A DNA stretch of 64,000 nucleotides, taken from NCBI GenBank assembly GCA_013399115.1, contig VXAA01001101.1, forward strand, positions 494,164-558,163, in the 5' to 3' direction. Below, piece by piece: positions 25,783-36,883 of this stretch (the first letter of the stretch is position 1; the number at the start of each line of letters is the position of its first letter). Origin of the DNA: Anseranas semipalmata (Eukaryota; Chordata; Aves; Anseriformes; Anseranatidae). Under the pieces are notes generated by a model that was not told the DNA's origin, made no database searches, and saw only the letters and a program-made list of their open reading frames with translations. The translations under genes and the position numbers were made by a program.

Positions 25783-28000
25783 GGAATCTATTAAAAGACA
25801 TTTGTTCAGATCACCTGTTCAGCAGGCAGTTGCGCTGTTTCTGTTCACTGCGTACATACTGAGCAAGTCTCCAAGCAATACATAAATACTATGGTCTGAC
25901 CCCATACATATGCATCTTTACTACAAAAAGCAGCTTTTCCTCAATAAAAGTTGTATACATGGGACCAATATTCATTTCTTCTAGCCATGAATTGTACCAA
26001 ATCCATATCAAGAATCATAGGTTAAATACATCAATACATATAATAGAGCTTTAACGGTAAAAAAAAGTAAGAAAGTTAAATACTGTAACAGCTTAGATAC
26101 ACACTGTGTTTGAATGATAGAAGAACAAAGTCTACTGACCTAGCTAATGATAGGCACCAAAACACAACATACAGAAGCAATGTCAACAGCCAGTACTTGT
26201 CTAAGCATTTTAGGGTTCTCCTCTTCCCTTCAAATAATGAAGGGTTGTTCACATCTTGAATGCAAACTTATGATATCATTAACCTCACAGCAAAGTTGAT
26301 CCTGATATGTTAAGGTTGGGTAAAGAAACAGACATATTAAAGCTGCAGGCCACTAAGCACACATAGCACTCGTGAGTTTGAGGAGCCCAGGTTTACTATA
26401 GCACAGGTTCATTGTTCAAGCTAAATGTACCCTATGTAACAGTAGCCTTAACTGGAAATGTGTATTTAGTGGAAAATGCCACATTACTCAACTAACCAAA
26501 ATAAGCTAGGTTTTTTAGGTGTTTGTCTTGGGTCTTTTGAATTAGTGATGAAGGCTAAGTTATTTTAACTGAAACACCTCCACGAAATAAAATATGCTGA
26601 CCTATCACTGTTCTAGAGTTTCTCTAGAACACGGGAATCAAGTTACAGGCATCAAGGACTGGTATTTCAGCCAGCATTTGAGTTTTCAAAATCAAGGGGC
26701 AGCCTAAGAGAAATCTGTACAATGCAACATATCTAAAATGGATGCAGTGATGACTTAAATTAGTTGTCAGTCCCTACTTTTTACAGTTCTGAGTCCAACA
26801 ACCTCAGGCACACGAGTTTAGTCCAGGATGCCCCCTTTTAAGTTCAAATTCACCCACTACAAGCCAAAGAGACCCATTTAAGAGACTGCCCTGCGATAAC
26901 ATTCTGGACTGTAAGAACATACATACATCAGCTGTCCAGAGATACAGTGCTGCTAATAAAGTTGCTAGAAAAAAGCCATTAAACATACACATGCATGCCA
27001 GTTAGTTTCCCAACTAAAACCCTATGTACAAGCCATACTTCATTTTTTGTAATTTGTAGTTTTTAAACCTGACACTTACAAATATGTGTTCAAGTGCAAG
27101 ACATCCATTATGTGACCACTTGAAACAGCCAAAGTGAAAACGAGTGCAAATTACAAAGCCACAATGAGGTTAGTAATGATTTCCTGATCTTTCCAGGTGA
27201 AAGTTTATCTTACCAGATAAGTAACACCAGACAGCAGTGGAGTACATGGGGACACAACCTTTAGGAAAGCCACAGTCTCAACCAGCAGCAGACTCTTTCT
27301 GAAGAGTCTGAAAGCTTCTTCATACTGAAGTCCTCCACAAAGTTACTTGATACCTTACTGCATGTTGTGATGTATTATTGCCCTACAAGTTGTGCAGAAA
27401 CCCACCAGCCAAGAAGCTATTGATGCGCAGTAATTTAGAAGTCGCTGTGTATAAAGATATGATTAAACTGTAACAAGCTCAAGTATTGATTATGGCTTAG
27501 ACCTGCATTGAAAGTCAACACTTAGACAAATATCCTTAAGCAAATGACATTGTCTATATGAAAGTGAGATAACATTACACTGAAGACCTACTTGGTTAAA
27601 GTCATCCTCCTACTTAGCGGAAAAGGCTGACAGAATATATTCACAAATAACCATACCTACTCTGCAAGAATTAGCCCTGTAAGAATTCAACCATATTCCT
27701 TGTTACTCATCATTTAAGATTGTGATATTTACAGATGTTAACAGGCTTTGTTTCTTGAACAGCCAGATGTTTGGTAATTCTTTATCCTCCTTCCCTCCCT
27801 CATGCAACTCTGCCAAATTCAAGACATTGTTCTAGCAGCATTCGTGAAGTTAATAGTGCAAAGTTATTACAAAAACCTCTTTTCCCAAACTGTGACATCC
27901 TCTTCAAGTTATGTTAGGTCAACAGCACTCCCCCTGCATCTGGAGCTCTGGGGAAGGAAAGGAACAACAGATATGCTGAATCTAGCAAGCAATTTGCTTG

Positions 28001-28006
28001 TTTATT
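28001..28006 (-). terminator. PDP1: Candidate proximal PDP1 poly(A) signal (AATAAA)
   Basis: Canonical hexamer 84 bases downstream of the PDP1 stop on the minus strand. The sequence beyond it (an AAGCAAATTGCTT inverted repeat) lacks an obvious GU-rich element, so it is weaker than the distal candidate. Confidence 0.3.
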
Positions 28007-28089
28007 GAGTTTGTCTTTTTTCTTTCCTCCATCTGCTGCTCGTACTGGCCATTGTTACAGCTTTGGTAACTAGTTCACTACATTAAAAT

Positions 28090-29697
28090 TCACAGTTCCT
28101 CATTTTGACATGCACCTATAACATGGGAGTTGAACTGCACCACAATAATCGTAATGTCATCTCTGTACATTCGAGCCAGCTCTTCTGGAAGACTAAGCAT
28201 CTTGGACAGTCTCTCATGATCCACAGTGCCAAACTCGTTGTTACCCACTGCATGACGTATCAGGTGAGTCGCTGCATTCTGATCTTCAAATACCGAAGAG
28301 ATTCTTGCTCTTCTTTCTGTCAAGAGACCATGCATCTGTCCCAGAGTTACCTTATAACCACCAACAGCTATTGGCTGTTGATGGTGAACGCCAGTGAGGT
28401 ACTCCCCTACAATCCTAGCCACATCTTGCCTGTGCATAGTTTCCCACAGCCCATCTGTGGCCAAAACCAGGAACTTATCCTGCGGCCTTAATTTGTGATG
28501 TATGACTTCTGGCTCAGCTGTGAGGTATGGGGGAGTGTGATAATTTGGAGGAATAAACTTTGTATATTCATTGTCATTCAGCTGATCTGGGCCCGATTCA
28601 ACCACTCTCTTCTGTAGTTCAATACTCCACTTAAACTTCACATCACCAAAAGCTCTGAAAGGCATCAGCAACCCCAAGAGACGGTCTTGTTTCACAAGAC
28701 TTTTCTCTTCAGACTTCGGATGCTCCATTTTCACACGCTCCACTTCATGTTCATTTTGTGCATTGTGGTCATGGGAGAGATTAACTGCAGACCAAGATCC
28801 ATCTTCTTCCTGAACCCCAAGCATTGCCCTACTGTCACCCGTGTTTGCCACATGCAAGTCAACACCATCTACATGGGCCACACAGGCAGTTGCACCAGAA
28901 AATGCTACTCGCAGTACTAGGTAGTTGAGAAAAGAATTTGGATCTCCTACTTGAGCTTCCAGAGAAATATCACTATCAAGCCTCTTAAAAGCATTAATTA
29001 AAGCTTCTTTCACATCGGTAGTCTCTCCACTGTTGAGATCAATGAGCTCCTGCCAGTAAGTTCTTAGACTATTGAAGTAAAGCTTGGAAGCTTCTTTGCT
29101 AAAGTAATCATTGGGATGCTTGTGCCACTGTAAGATGGGCAACAGAGCTCTACCACTTTCCACAGCATTTTCTATTTCAAGTAAAGTCTCATGAGGTAAC
29201 AAAGAGACAGCAATGTAGTAGAACAGTCTTTCACTGACAGCTTGAGCACAAGCACAACCTGCATGGCCATCAAACACACCCAGAAGCATCCCTCTTGTCT
29301 GTAAGCAAGTGGCAGCACTTCTCCGGTCTTCTATTGGAGCATTAGCAGGCAACTGGTTGCTATCAAAGCCAAGGACAGAACTTACATTTTTACCATCGAA
29401 CTCCGGGACTTTAAAACTGTATTCATTTGCCTTCAGAATGCTGTTGACCTGTGGAGGAGTGAGGTAAAACCTCTGCGGTGTGGAAGCATAATCCCTTGTG
29501 TGAATAAACTGATTAAAGTTCTCCTTTGGCCTATAAAGTGCTGCAAATTTCTTCTGAGGTGCATATCTGAAGTGACCGTGAGCAAAATGAGACGATAAAC
29601 AACACAGATGTTTATGGTGGCAGTAACAAATAGTACTGCATATTCTGCTAATCTCACAGTTACGAATCAATGGAAACAGATGAGTTGGTGCTGGCAT
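28090..29697 (-). CDS. PDP1: Pyruvate dehydrogenase phosphatase catalytic subunit 1, main 535-aa form
   Basis: Seen: an uninterrupted 535-codon frame from the MPAPTHLF start to a stop at 28090, ending QNEEL. Known: PDP1 is a Mg2+-dependent, Ca2+-stimulated PPM-family Ser/Thr phosphatase of the mitochondrial matrix. It dephosphorylates the E1-alpha subunit and so reactivates the pyruvate dehydrogenase complex; it works as a heterodimer with PDPR and docks on E2 lipoyl domains. PPM motifs are intact: VFDGHAG (residues 141-147, metal-binding Asp143), NTGDSRA (285-291), LATDGLWE (412-419, Asp415) and the terminal metal ligand in YRDDITIIVV (511-520). Residues 1-70 are basic, Cys/His-rich and poor in acidic residues, as in a matrix presequence; by analogy with mammals the mature form starts near ASTPQRF (71). 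Length is close to the roughly 537 aa of human PDP1. The start was chosen because it matches the mammalian start. An ATG 63 bases further upstream lies in the intron. All of this coding sequence is in one exon. Confidence 0.98.
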   Translation of the reverse strand: MPAPTHLFPLIRNCEISRICSTICYCHHKHLCCLSSHFAHGHFRYAPQKKFAALYRPKENFNQFIHTRDYASTPQRFYLTPPQVNSILKANEYSFKVPEFDGKNVSSVLGFDSNQLPANAPIEDRRSAATCLQTRGMLLGVFDGHAGCACAQAVSERLFYYIAVSLLPHETLLEIENAVESGRALLPILQWHKHPNDYFSKEASKLYFNSLRTYWQELIDLNSGETTDVKEALINAFKRLDSDISLEAQVGDPNSFLNYLVLRVAFSGATACVAHVDGVDLHVANTGDSRAMLGVQEEDGSWSAVNLSHDHNAQNEHEVERVKMEHPKSEEKSLVKQDRLLGLLMPFRAFGDVKFKWSIELQKRVVESGPDQLNDNEYTKFIPPNYHTPPYLTAEPEVIHHKLRPQDKFLVLATDGLWETMHRQDVARIVGEYLTGVHHQQPIAVGGYKVTLGQMHGLLTERRARISSVFEDQNAATHLIRHAVGNNEFGTVDHERLSKMLSLPEELARMYRDDITIIVVQFNSHVIGACQNEEL

Positions 29698-29741
29698 GGC
29701 ATCAGACAACAATGGGAGCCTGGAGCTTCGGACTGGAATTG
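29698..29741 (-). other. PDP1: PDP1 exon 2 5' segment: 5' UTR or alternative N-terminus
   Basis: The 44 bases between the TTTCAG acceptor (AG at 29743-29742) and the MPAPT start codon are open in the PDP1 frame. They read IPVRSSRLPLLSDA when joined to the upstream exon. They are untranslated in transcripts that start at MPAPT and coding in the longer isoform. Confidence 0.88.
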
Positions 29742-32700
29742 CTGAAAGACAAGAAAACAACTGTGCTTAGGGGGACAGCAGATTTTTCCCCAGAAGTCTG
29801 CGTTAAGACATCTACAGCCTCCAGACAAAGTTGCTTATAATATGAAGTAAACGGATTAGCAGGTCTCAAGAAAGAAGAGGAAGAGGTGCTTGTTTGTATA
29901 CAGTGTGTTGAGCTATAACAAAATAAGCTATACCATACTTAGAAGTTCAGCATAGATGTGGTAGCTCTTACACCCACTCAAATAGTGGTAAGGAAGTGAC
30001 AGTTACCAGACAGACAATGCAGCTCCATATGAAAGTCAAGGCAACAGTTAACACATAGCATGCTACAGCAGTGCCACACTACAAGGCTTCCATGGAGATT
30101 TGGTTTCCTGCTGATCCTGAGAGTCTAGGTGACAGCCAGATGTGACACAGGAAGAAAACAGTCTTTGTGAGACTGAAGAGATAACATATGTAACAGTAAG
30201 ATTCAAGAAGCATTGAAATGACAGACCACTGGCATTAAGATGAAGATGCTTTAGATGATAAAAAGCAAGCAGTAGGTCATAGGCAGCAGACCTATTTTAG
30301 GCAAACACAAGCAGGTAGCAAGTCTTGTTTCTTCTCCCCCCTTTCACACCCAAAACTTTGTCACACTTGTGACACCATGGCATATATATATATATATAAA
30401 ATATACAAAATAACCACAGGAAAATAGGCAATAAATTTCTAGCTTATCAGATAAAAAAAGATACAAGTGGTAGAAAACATATCTACCAACAGCTCATCTA
30501 CCCCGGTAAGTTTTAGGATAAATTGCTAAAAAACTAGTCAGTTGAAGGACTACGTACAATCTGTTTTCTTCCATCACTAGAAGAGAGCCATGTACAATAA
30601 CCGAAAGCTAGATCAGTGCCACAATAAAACTATTAAATATGGTATCCACTCTAACACTTTTTGCCATATCTAAATTTTCCTAATAATTTTTCATTCTTCT
30701 GGAAAAAAAAACTAACATCACATTCCCTGTACCCAGTTACATACTCAATTACAGCATTATTCATTATGCCTCATTCTCAGGCAGCGTTTTATAGTGTGAT
30801 ACTTGAAAAAATCCACAGCAGGGAAAAAAGTGGATTGTGTTTTTATGTGATGTATACACAGTTAATGGTAATTAACTTTTCTCCTTCCATCTTTTATGAG
30901 GAGTTTCAGCCTAACAGTTTCTTCCTAGGAAGAGCCATTACAAATCATCACATGCAAGGCTGCAGTCCTAAGTATTGTTCTGAAGCACTGGTCTATCACC
31001 TGGTCTCCATGCTTTCCATAGATTCTGCCACAGAATTCAAATCAATCAGCTGAGAAGTATCTAGAAACACATGAACACACCCCATTCCCTTTGTGTTGAA
31101 AGAGAAGGAAACAAGCAATGCTCTTCTCTGCAAGCTTGCTTGTTCTCCTTAAGCAACTACAAATGGACCCTGTTTGCTTTCAGCACTTTATGTATTTTCT
31201 TACAAAGAAAGTAAAATTCATGTTGCACCATTCCACTGGCTTTCTAGCATTACGTCTTCATTCCCTGAGAACAAGTGCTTGTCAGTCATGACTTGCATAG
31301 ACAAAGATCTTGTCCCCTGACCCCTCCCAGGTCTACTGACAGCTATGAAGCCTGAGCAGGCCAATTTTCTGCTGGTCAGCTACCCGGGAAAGCTTCGGTC
31401 ATAGTCCTGTGGACCCCAGCCAGCTGGCCAGATTTTCAGCAGCAGTGTATTGCTTGAGCTTCCAGGTACGTACTAAATTTATGCTAGCCATTTGCTTCCC
31501 AGAAAGTATATTTCTCCAGCCCAGGCTTCACATGCACACAGTATGACAGAATTGAACTGCAACTCCAAATATAGATTTTAAAGTCTATTACTGCCTTCTA
31601 ATTATATAGGAGCTATTTTGGCAACAGTTAGGTATATTTCTTCACATGACATTTAAAAGCAACAACTTTGCTTACAGAATGGGAACCTCAGCATTCTACA
31701 CGTGTCAGGTCTACAGCAGCAGCACCGTGCATCTCACACTGGTCTCCTGTTAGACTCCTACTGAATCGAGCTCCCCTGACTGCTATAATATTTGGGTTCA
31801 GTGCTGACCCAGATGGGGTTCCACAACTGTTCTAAAAGCTTTGCTGTTGATCCATGATGAAGCAAAAATACAGACGTACAGCTGATCTAGTGGCTCTGCA
31901 GTGCCACTAGAAGTTATTTTGCTTACTTTTAATCGCTGGTTTAGCAAATATTACATGAAACCCATGCAGATAGAGGAAGAAAGTAGCCTCCAATTTTCCT
32001 TTGCCTGTATCCCTCACAATGAATCCATGTCACCAGTCTGCTTTGTGTGCCTGATTTAAGTCCCCACTGATCAAGTCAAAGAGAAATTCTAAGTCTGCCA
32101 ACATCAACTGAAATTATTCCAAGTCTCTCCCATTTATCACCACAACATGGACGCTACAAATATAAGCAGACACTGCAGCTAGCCTTTAAGTAAGTATTTT
32201 AAGATCCCAAGTTCATCACAGTTGATGGATAAATTAAGTAGAAAATTTACTGTCCAATCAAGATTTGTCAGGTGATTAGTATCAAGCCAGTCTTAAAAGC
32301 TTCTTCAGGCCCAGAACAGAGTACAAATACTACTTTTTCAGGCCACAAGCACAGCAAATAATGCCTTAGATGGCCAATTTATGTTTTTTTTGTAGTGCTA
32401 TACTGATAAACATATTGCCCCTTCCTTTGATAAGGGCTTATAACCGGACTATTAAGGCCACCTGATGCTGCACAGACAGGTTCCTCCAAAACACCCGCCC
32501 TAACCGTGCAGACAGCCCTGGCCCTCGGACGCCGGGCAGAGCCGAGCGCAGCAGCCTGCCGGGGAGCAGGAACCAGGCACGCCCGGGGCCGCCAGGAGCC
32601 CTCCCGCCGGCCGGGGCTCAGCCCTCTGCCCCAGCCCCGCAGCCCCTGCCCGGCTCCCGCCCGCCCCCACGCCCGGCGGGTACCGGTGCGAGATACATAC
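29742..32700 (-). other. PDP1: PDP1 intron 1
   Basis: This 2959-base intron has a GTATGT donor and a TTGTCTTTCAG acceptor. It contains an (AT)n tract near 30382-30398 and otherwise AT-rich unique sequence. No further exon, RNA gene or mobile element was recognised in it. Other transcripts may use additional first exons that I cannot see. Confidence 0.85.
30382..30398. repeat. PDP1: (AT)n microsatellite in PDP1 intron 1
   Basis: About eight AT units followed by AAATATAC. Confidence 0.9.
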
Positions 32701-32731
32701 CGATCCGCCTGGGCCCGGGACACACACACAT
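32701..32731 (-). CDS. PDP1: PDP1 alternative coding first exon (MCVCPGPRRI)
   Basis: Seen on the minus strand: an ATG at 32731-32729 opens ten codons, MCVCPGPRRI, plus one base, then a GGTATGT donor with GT at 32700-32699. The acceptor TTTCAG before 29741 supplies CA, so the split codon becomes GCA. Translation continues in frame as AIPVRSSRLPLLSDA into the MPAPTHLF start, adding 25 residues (560 aa in all). Known, from memory: human PDP1 has an isoform with nearly the same N-terminus (MCVCPGPRRIG then IPVRSS). Conservation of residues, phase and donor makes this a real exon. The ATG has A at -3 and sits in the CpG island. Inference: the extension precedes the presequence and may alter import or translation; its function is unknown. 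The same mRNA could also start translation at the downstream MPAPT codon. Confidence 0.9.
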
Positions 32732-32953
32732 TCTCCTGTCACAACAAGAAGCCGCCAACATCCACAAAGCAGAAGCCCGGCGGGAGGGCGAGAAGCGAGG
32801 CGGAGAGTTCGTTAGAGAAGACGGAGAGCTCCGACATGGAGGAGGGACGACACAAGGGAGGCACGCACACACGCGGCCGGCCTGCGGACACGCGGAGCCG
32901 CCGCCGCCCGCCCCCCCGCCCCGCTCTGCCCGCCGGCGGGGGCGAGGCAGGGC

Positions 32954-33042
32954 NNNNNNNNNNNNNNNNNNNNNNNNNNNNNNNNNNNNNNNNNNNNNNN
33001 NNNNNNNNNNNNNNNNNNNNNNNNNNNNNNNNNNNNNNNNNN
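32954..33042. other. Assembly gap (89 Ns) inside the PDP1 promoter
   Basis: A run of N bases flanked by extremely GC-rich sequence. Gaps at GC-rich avian promoters are typical of older assemblies. Open frames that run through it are artefacts of translating N as unknown residues. The true gap length is not known. Confidence 1.
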
Positions 33043-33255
33043 AAGGAGGACACGTGACGCGGAGGCTCGTCGGCCACCGAGGAGTGCGGGGGATGGAGGG
33101 GAAGGGAGGGGACGTTGCGTGCGCGCGCATTGCGCAGGGGCGGGAAGGCGCGAACGCGGCGGTTGCGCAGCCCCGCCCCCCGCCAGTGCCCGGGGCTCCG
33201 TGAGGAGAGGCCGCGCCCCGCCGGGAGGGGGCGGGCGGCGGGAGGGCGAGGGGCG

Positions 33256-33300
33256 TCCCGTCCCGTCCCGTCCCGTCCCGTCCCGTCCCGTCCCGTCCCG
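33256..33300. repeat. (TCCCG)9 pentanucleotide microsatellite
   Basis: Nine perfect TCCCG units on the plus strand at the outer edge of the CpG island. The minus strand, which is the PDP1 sense strand, reads (CGGGA)9. That gives nine GGG tracts separated by two bases, a strong G-quadruplex pattern. Confidence 0.97.
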
Positions 33301-33370
33301 CGTGGGGGCTCCGTGCCCAGCCTCCTGCTGGCGTCTGGTGCGAAGCCGAGTAGCTGAAGGGGAAAGCCGT

Positions 33371-36300
33371 GGTGGCCTGTTCTGTGCCCTGCAAACGTGG
33401 CCGTGCTACGTGGTCACAGCGGCAGCAACCTGTCCCTCACGCTCCCTCGGTCGGGAGTCAGAGCCTTAATTTCTGACCGTTAAGAAGGCTGAAGACTGGG
33501 AAATCTTTAAAAGCTTCCATGGGGCATACTAATTTTTGAGTCTGAAGTAATTTTAAAGAGGGAAATGTGTTCTTTTTCCCCCCCTTGAAACGTTCCTGAA
33601 GTGCCTTTGTAGTCGCGAAGCGTGTTAATGCTGCAGCAGGCTGCCAAAGGCCATGCTGCAGCGTTTGGGGTTTCTGCTTCTCCTTTGCTCCCCCGGTGTT
33701 TCATCGTCACCAGCATGACTCCAGGTGGTGTCAGAGCAGGCTGCTGCGGGGCGTAAGCAGCCGGGGACCCCTCTGCCCCATTTCTGAGACCGTCAGGTTT
33801 GCAGCAGCTGCTCCAGCAAGGAGGAATGGATTGAGGGCAGCGGCTGCTGGGCAGGAGCAGTCCTTCCCGAAAAGAGCAGCGCCTGTTGTGCCTACCAAGG
33901 TGCCAGGCAGGAGCTGCGGCCTCCCCATCCTTTCTCTCCCCTCTCTGTTGGATGCAATCCTGTCACCATTCCACATCTCCAGGGCAACATTCAATTTTGC
34001 ATGTGCTTTTGAGATGCTTTGAGACAGCCTCTGTTCTTCACATGCATTTTTGAAAACAAAAAGTACATGAATTCAACAATGTTTAGATTTCCTTGATCGT
34101 CTCTGCTTATAGATGAGTGTGCTCTCCTGCCTTTCTAATTTTAGGGTGGCCAGGATGCCCACTAGGCTGTGCTGTGTCGTGTGCAGCTAGCCCACGTGGA
34201 GTGTTGCAATTCCTTTAACAGCTGTAACAAAACCTAAATTTTGGCTATACTTGCATCTTCATCCAACTTTTGTAGGTTGTTTATAGATGTATACTGAAAT
34301 GAGTAGAGGAAACAAAGGTAAATTCTTACCCAGAAGACTCAAGATGCCTGCTTGGGGTATAAGAAAGTGGAAAGTTCTGCCTGGTGATCCTGTATGTGAA
34401 AACCAGCTGGGAAAATGGAAGATACCATCCTTGAATATACAGGTCTTCCACAGTAGTAGGTGAAAGCACAAAATATTAAAATGATTGTTTATCGGTGTTC
34501 TGGATAACTTTTGTGACATTTATTTATCTAAAAAGGTACAGCATCATCTTCTCTTTGAAGCCTATTTTAGAATAAAAAGCAAGTTAATGGTATCTGACAG
34601 ACACCATTGTACATAAAATACTTCATTAAATGGCATGGGAGATGAATAATTTACATTCTTTTTTAACGGTAACACATGGGTAGAAATAGATTGGCAGAGT
34701 GTGCTGTAACAACAACCATTGACATAATTTTCTATGTGCAGCAAGAGTGACTGTAAACCACCTGAGATGAGAAATGTTCCTAAAGACTACGTAAGAAGGC
34801 ACAAGTAAGGCATCCTCTTTCTCCATCAGAAGGCAAAAAAAGGCTGTGGGAAGACAGACCCATGCTTGGGTCTGTGTAAGTGATCGTTGTATGAGAAGAT
34901 ACGCAGAAATGGATTGGGATGAGGTCACCACTGATCACCTCCTATTCCTGACTGGAAGTATGGTTTTGTAGAGTGGATTCTAGTTTGGCTTCTGAAGAAA
35001 ATGTCACTGTCTATAGTTGCCTACGGAGAAAAAAAATCCCCAAAATAATTAGCATTTATCAATTTTGGTCTTCAGAACATCTTGTGACCATTAATTCCAT
35101 TCCCCATAACATGCTGTGAAACTGCAAGGTTAGTGTTATAGCCACCCTGGTTATCTTACTCATCCCTTTTCCTTCCTGATTTAAGGCCAGAAGAACTACT
35201 TTCAGAGCTGGTATTGGAGGCTGTGGCTCCCTGTCTCATCGTATCCTGTTGATACCACATATCTCTTTGAACAAAAGATAGAATTTGAATTTTAACATGC
35301 TGAGTGAGAAGAGGAGAAAATTTGGCCTTAGCAGCCCCATTTAAATCCCGCAAATGAAAGATGAAATACTAAAACTTGGCTGACATTTTGGTCCTCAACT
35401 GATACGAGTGAGCTGGCGTGCCAGAAGCTGCATGTTGCAGTCTGACTGGAAAGGTGGGTTTTCTTTTTCTTCACCTTGGTGCTGCCAAGACCTTTTTGTG
35501 CACCTTGAGCAACTGTCTGTTTTGCTGATTTTAAAGCACATGTATGAATAAAAACAATTTGTTCCACGCTTAACATTCGCATCAGGTATTGATGGAAAAA
35601 CAATGACTTGTAGCTACTGCAACATATGTGCAGTCTCACTCTTTCCCTGGATGAAAGGTTTATCATCTGAGCGTAACAACACATCCCTTCTTGCCCGCTG
35701 AATCTGTTGCCAACAGCGGGTAATTCTGTGCTGCAGAATCGATGGGCAGCTATGCATTGTCACCGCAGCTGAAGTGCTGCAGTAGTCACCCTCAAGCTTT
35801 CTACGCAAGCTTTCCAGAGAAACTGCATTACCAATCATCAAAATACGTTTTTGTTTTAAATCAAGTGTTTGTAATAACCTTCTAGTTTAAATAAGTTTTT
35901 GTGCCTCATGTATAAATATTTTATCGGTCCAGTTTTACTGAAACCCAGTTCAGGAACTCAGGGTAATACCTCAATTGATTTTACATCCCTTGACTGCTTA
36001 ACATTTTAACAGTATCTTTGCACACAGTGTTTCAGAAATGCCGTTGTGCTCCTGTGCCTAGTGAAAAGAGCAGTAGCCTATAAAACCTGTCTCAAAATTG
36101 TATGCGCAGATCAAACACTTCCACCTGGCGTGCTGGCATGCCAACCCAGAGCACGCAAAAAATAGAAGAGTCATACAAGTTTTGAAAGCCAAAAGAAAAG
36201 CCTAATAAAGGGGAAAACAAGGCAGAGAAACATGACATGTACTGAATAAATAGGAAGAATAGGACAAGACTAAACTCATCTTGTCACCTTTCCTGAAAGC

Positions 36301-36883
36301 ACCGTAGAAGCAATGACAGCAATGAAAGTCTGTTCCAATAATTTATTTTTAGCAGAAATCAGAAGCATTACATGGCAAAAATAAACGTGCCGTTAGAGCT
36401 CAAAGCAGACAGAATACCTGCAAACAGTGATGGCCTGTGATCTTCATTCAGCTTGCTTCAGAGAAGGGTTTTCGTTGCACATTCACATATTCCGCTGCCC
36501 CCTCAGGGAGTGTTTGCTGCATATGGTGTGCTTGTCCTCCTTTCACACAGCTGGATACAGCAAACGTTTCTGAAGTTTTATGGTAAGCCCTGCAAAAGGT
36601 GATTTGTTAAAAACATCTCTTGAGGGTGTCAGCCTCGGTGAACCAGCGGCGCTGAGCCACCTAGCACAGGCGGTTCCTCGCAGACGACTCCTCTCTCCCC
36701 GCCGCCCTTTTCAAAATAGGCGAGGGGAGGCCAGTGGGGAATCCCAGAGGCAACTGCTTTCAGGGCGTATTTTGCCATCACTGCGGGACCCAGGGATAGC
36801 TCCATTTATTTTGTCTCCCCAGAGGCTCTTTGTATCTTCACACTCAGTTCCTTTCCAAAACGAAGCAGTTGAGATCGAGCGTC
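33371..36883. other. Upstream flank of PDP1, no gene recognised
   Basis: GC content falls quickly past the CpG island. Two overlapping minus-strand open frames at 35328-35841 are in different phases and could not be assigned. The stretch 36590-36880 is moderately GC-rich and ends where the CR1 tail begins. Confidence 0.5.

Larger units (their letters stand above)
25760..28089 (-). other. PDP1: Probable PDP1 3' UTR
   Basis: About 2.3 kb downstream of the PDP1 stop is AT-rich, free of recognisable mobile elements and without a credible gene. It ends at a strong polyadenylation configuration (AATAAA at 25782-25777 on the minus strand). An earlier AATAAA at 28006-28001, only 84 bases past the stop, could give a very short 3' UTR. 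The extent is inferred from signals only. Confidence 0.55.
32480..33370. promoter_or_regulatory. PDP1: CpG island promoter of PDP1
   Basis: GC content and CpG frequency rise abruptly from about 32480 and fall after about 33360, with AT-rich DNA on both sides. The alternative PDP1 first exon lies inside. Seen: GC boxes (for example CCCCGCCCCC near 33170 and GGGGGCGGGC near 33225), an E-box/USF-like CACGTGAC at about 33051-33058, and overlapping GCGC-rich sequence around 33117-33137. The last contains NRF1-like half sites (GCGCGCATTGCGCA, one base longer than the NRF1 consensus). No TATA box was seen. Inference: a housekeeping-type promoter with dispersed start sites, probably 32740-33140. Part of it is hidden by the N run, so the transcription start cannot be placed. 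Confidence 0.85.

Noticed and set aside
29698..29760. ATG at 29760 as the PDP1 start (MFSCLSAIPVRSS...)
   Set aside because: It lies in intron 1, upstream of the TTTCAG acceptor at 29742. The residues before AIPVRSS are intronic and do not match other PDP1 proteins.
30661..31053. 130-codon plus-strand frame inside PDP1 intron 1
   Set aside because: Unremarkable AT-rich intronic sequence with no family resemblance, antisense to PDP1.
32618..33394. 258-codon minus-strand frame across the CpG island
   Set aside because: It spans the N run and owes its length to untranslatable Ns and GC-rich DNA. Only the MCVCPGPRRI part is supported, and there the frame leaves the exon at the donor.
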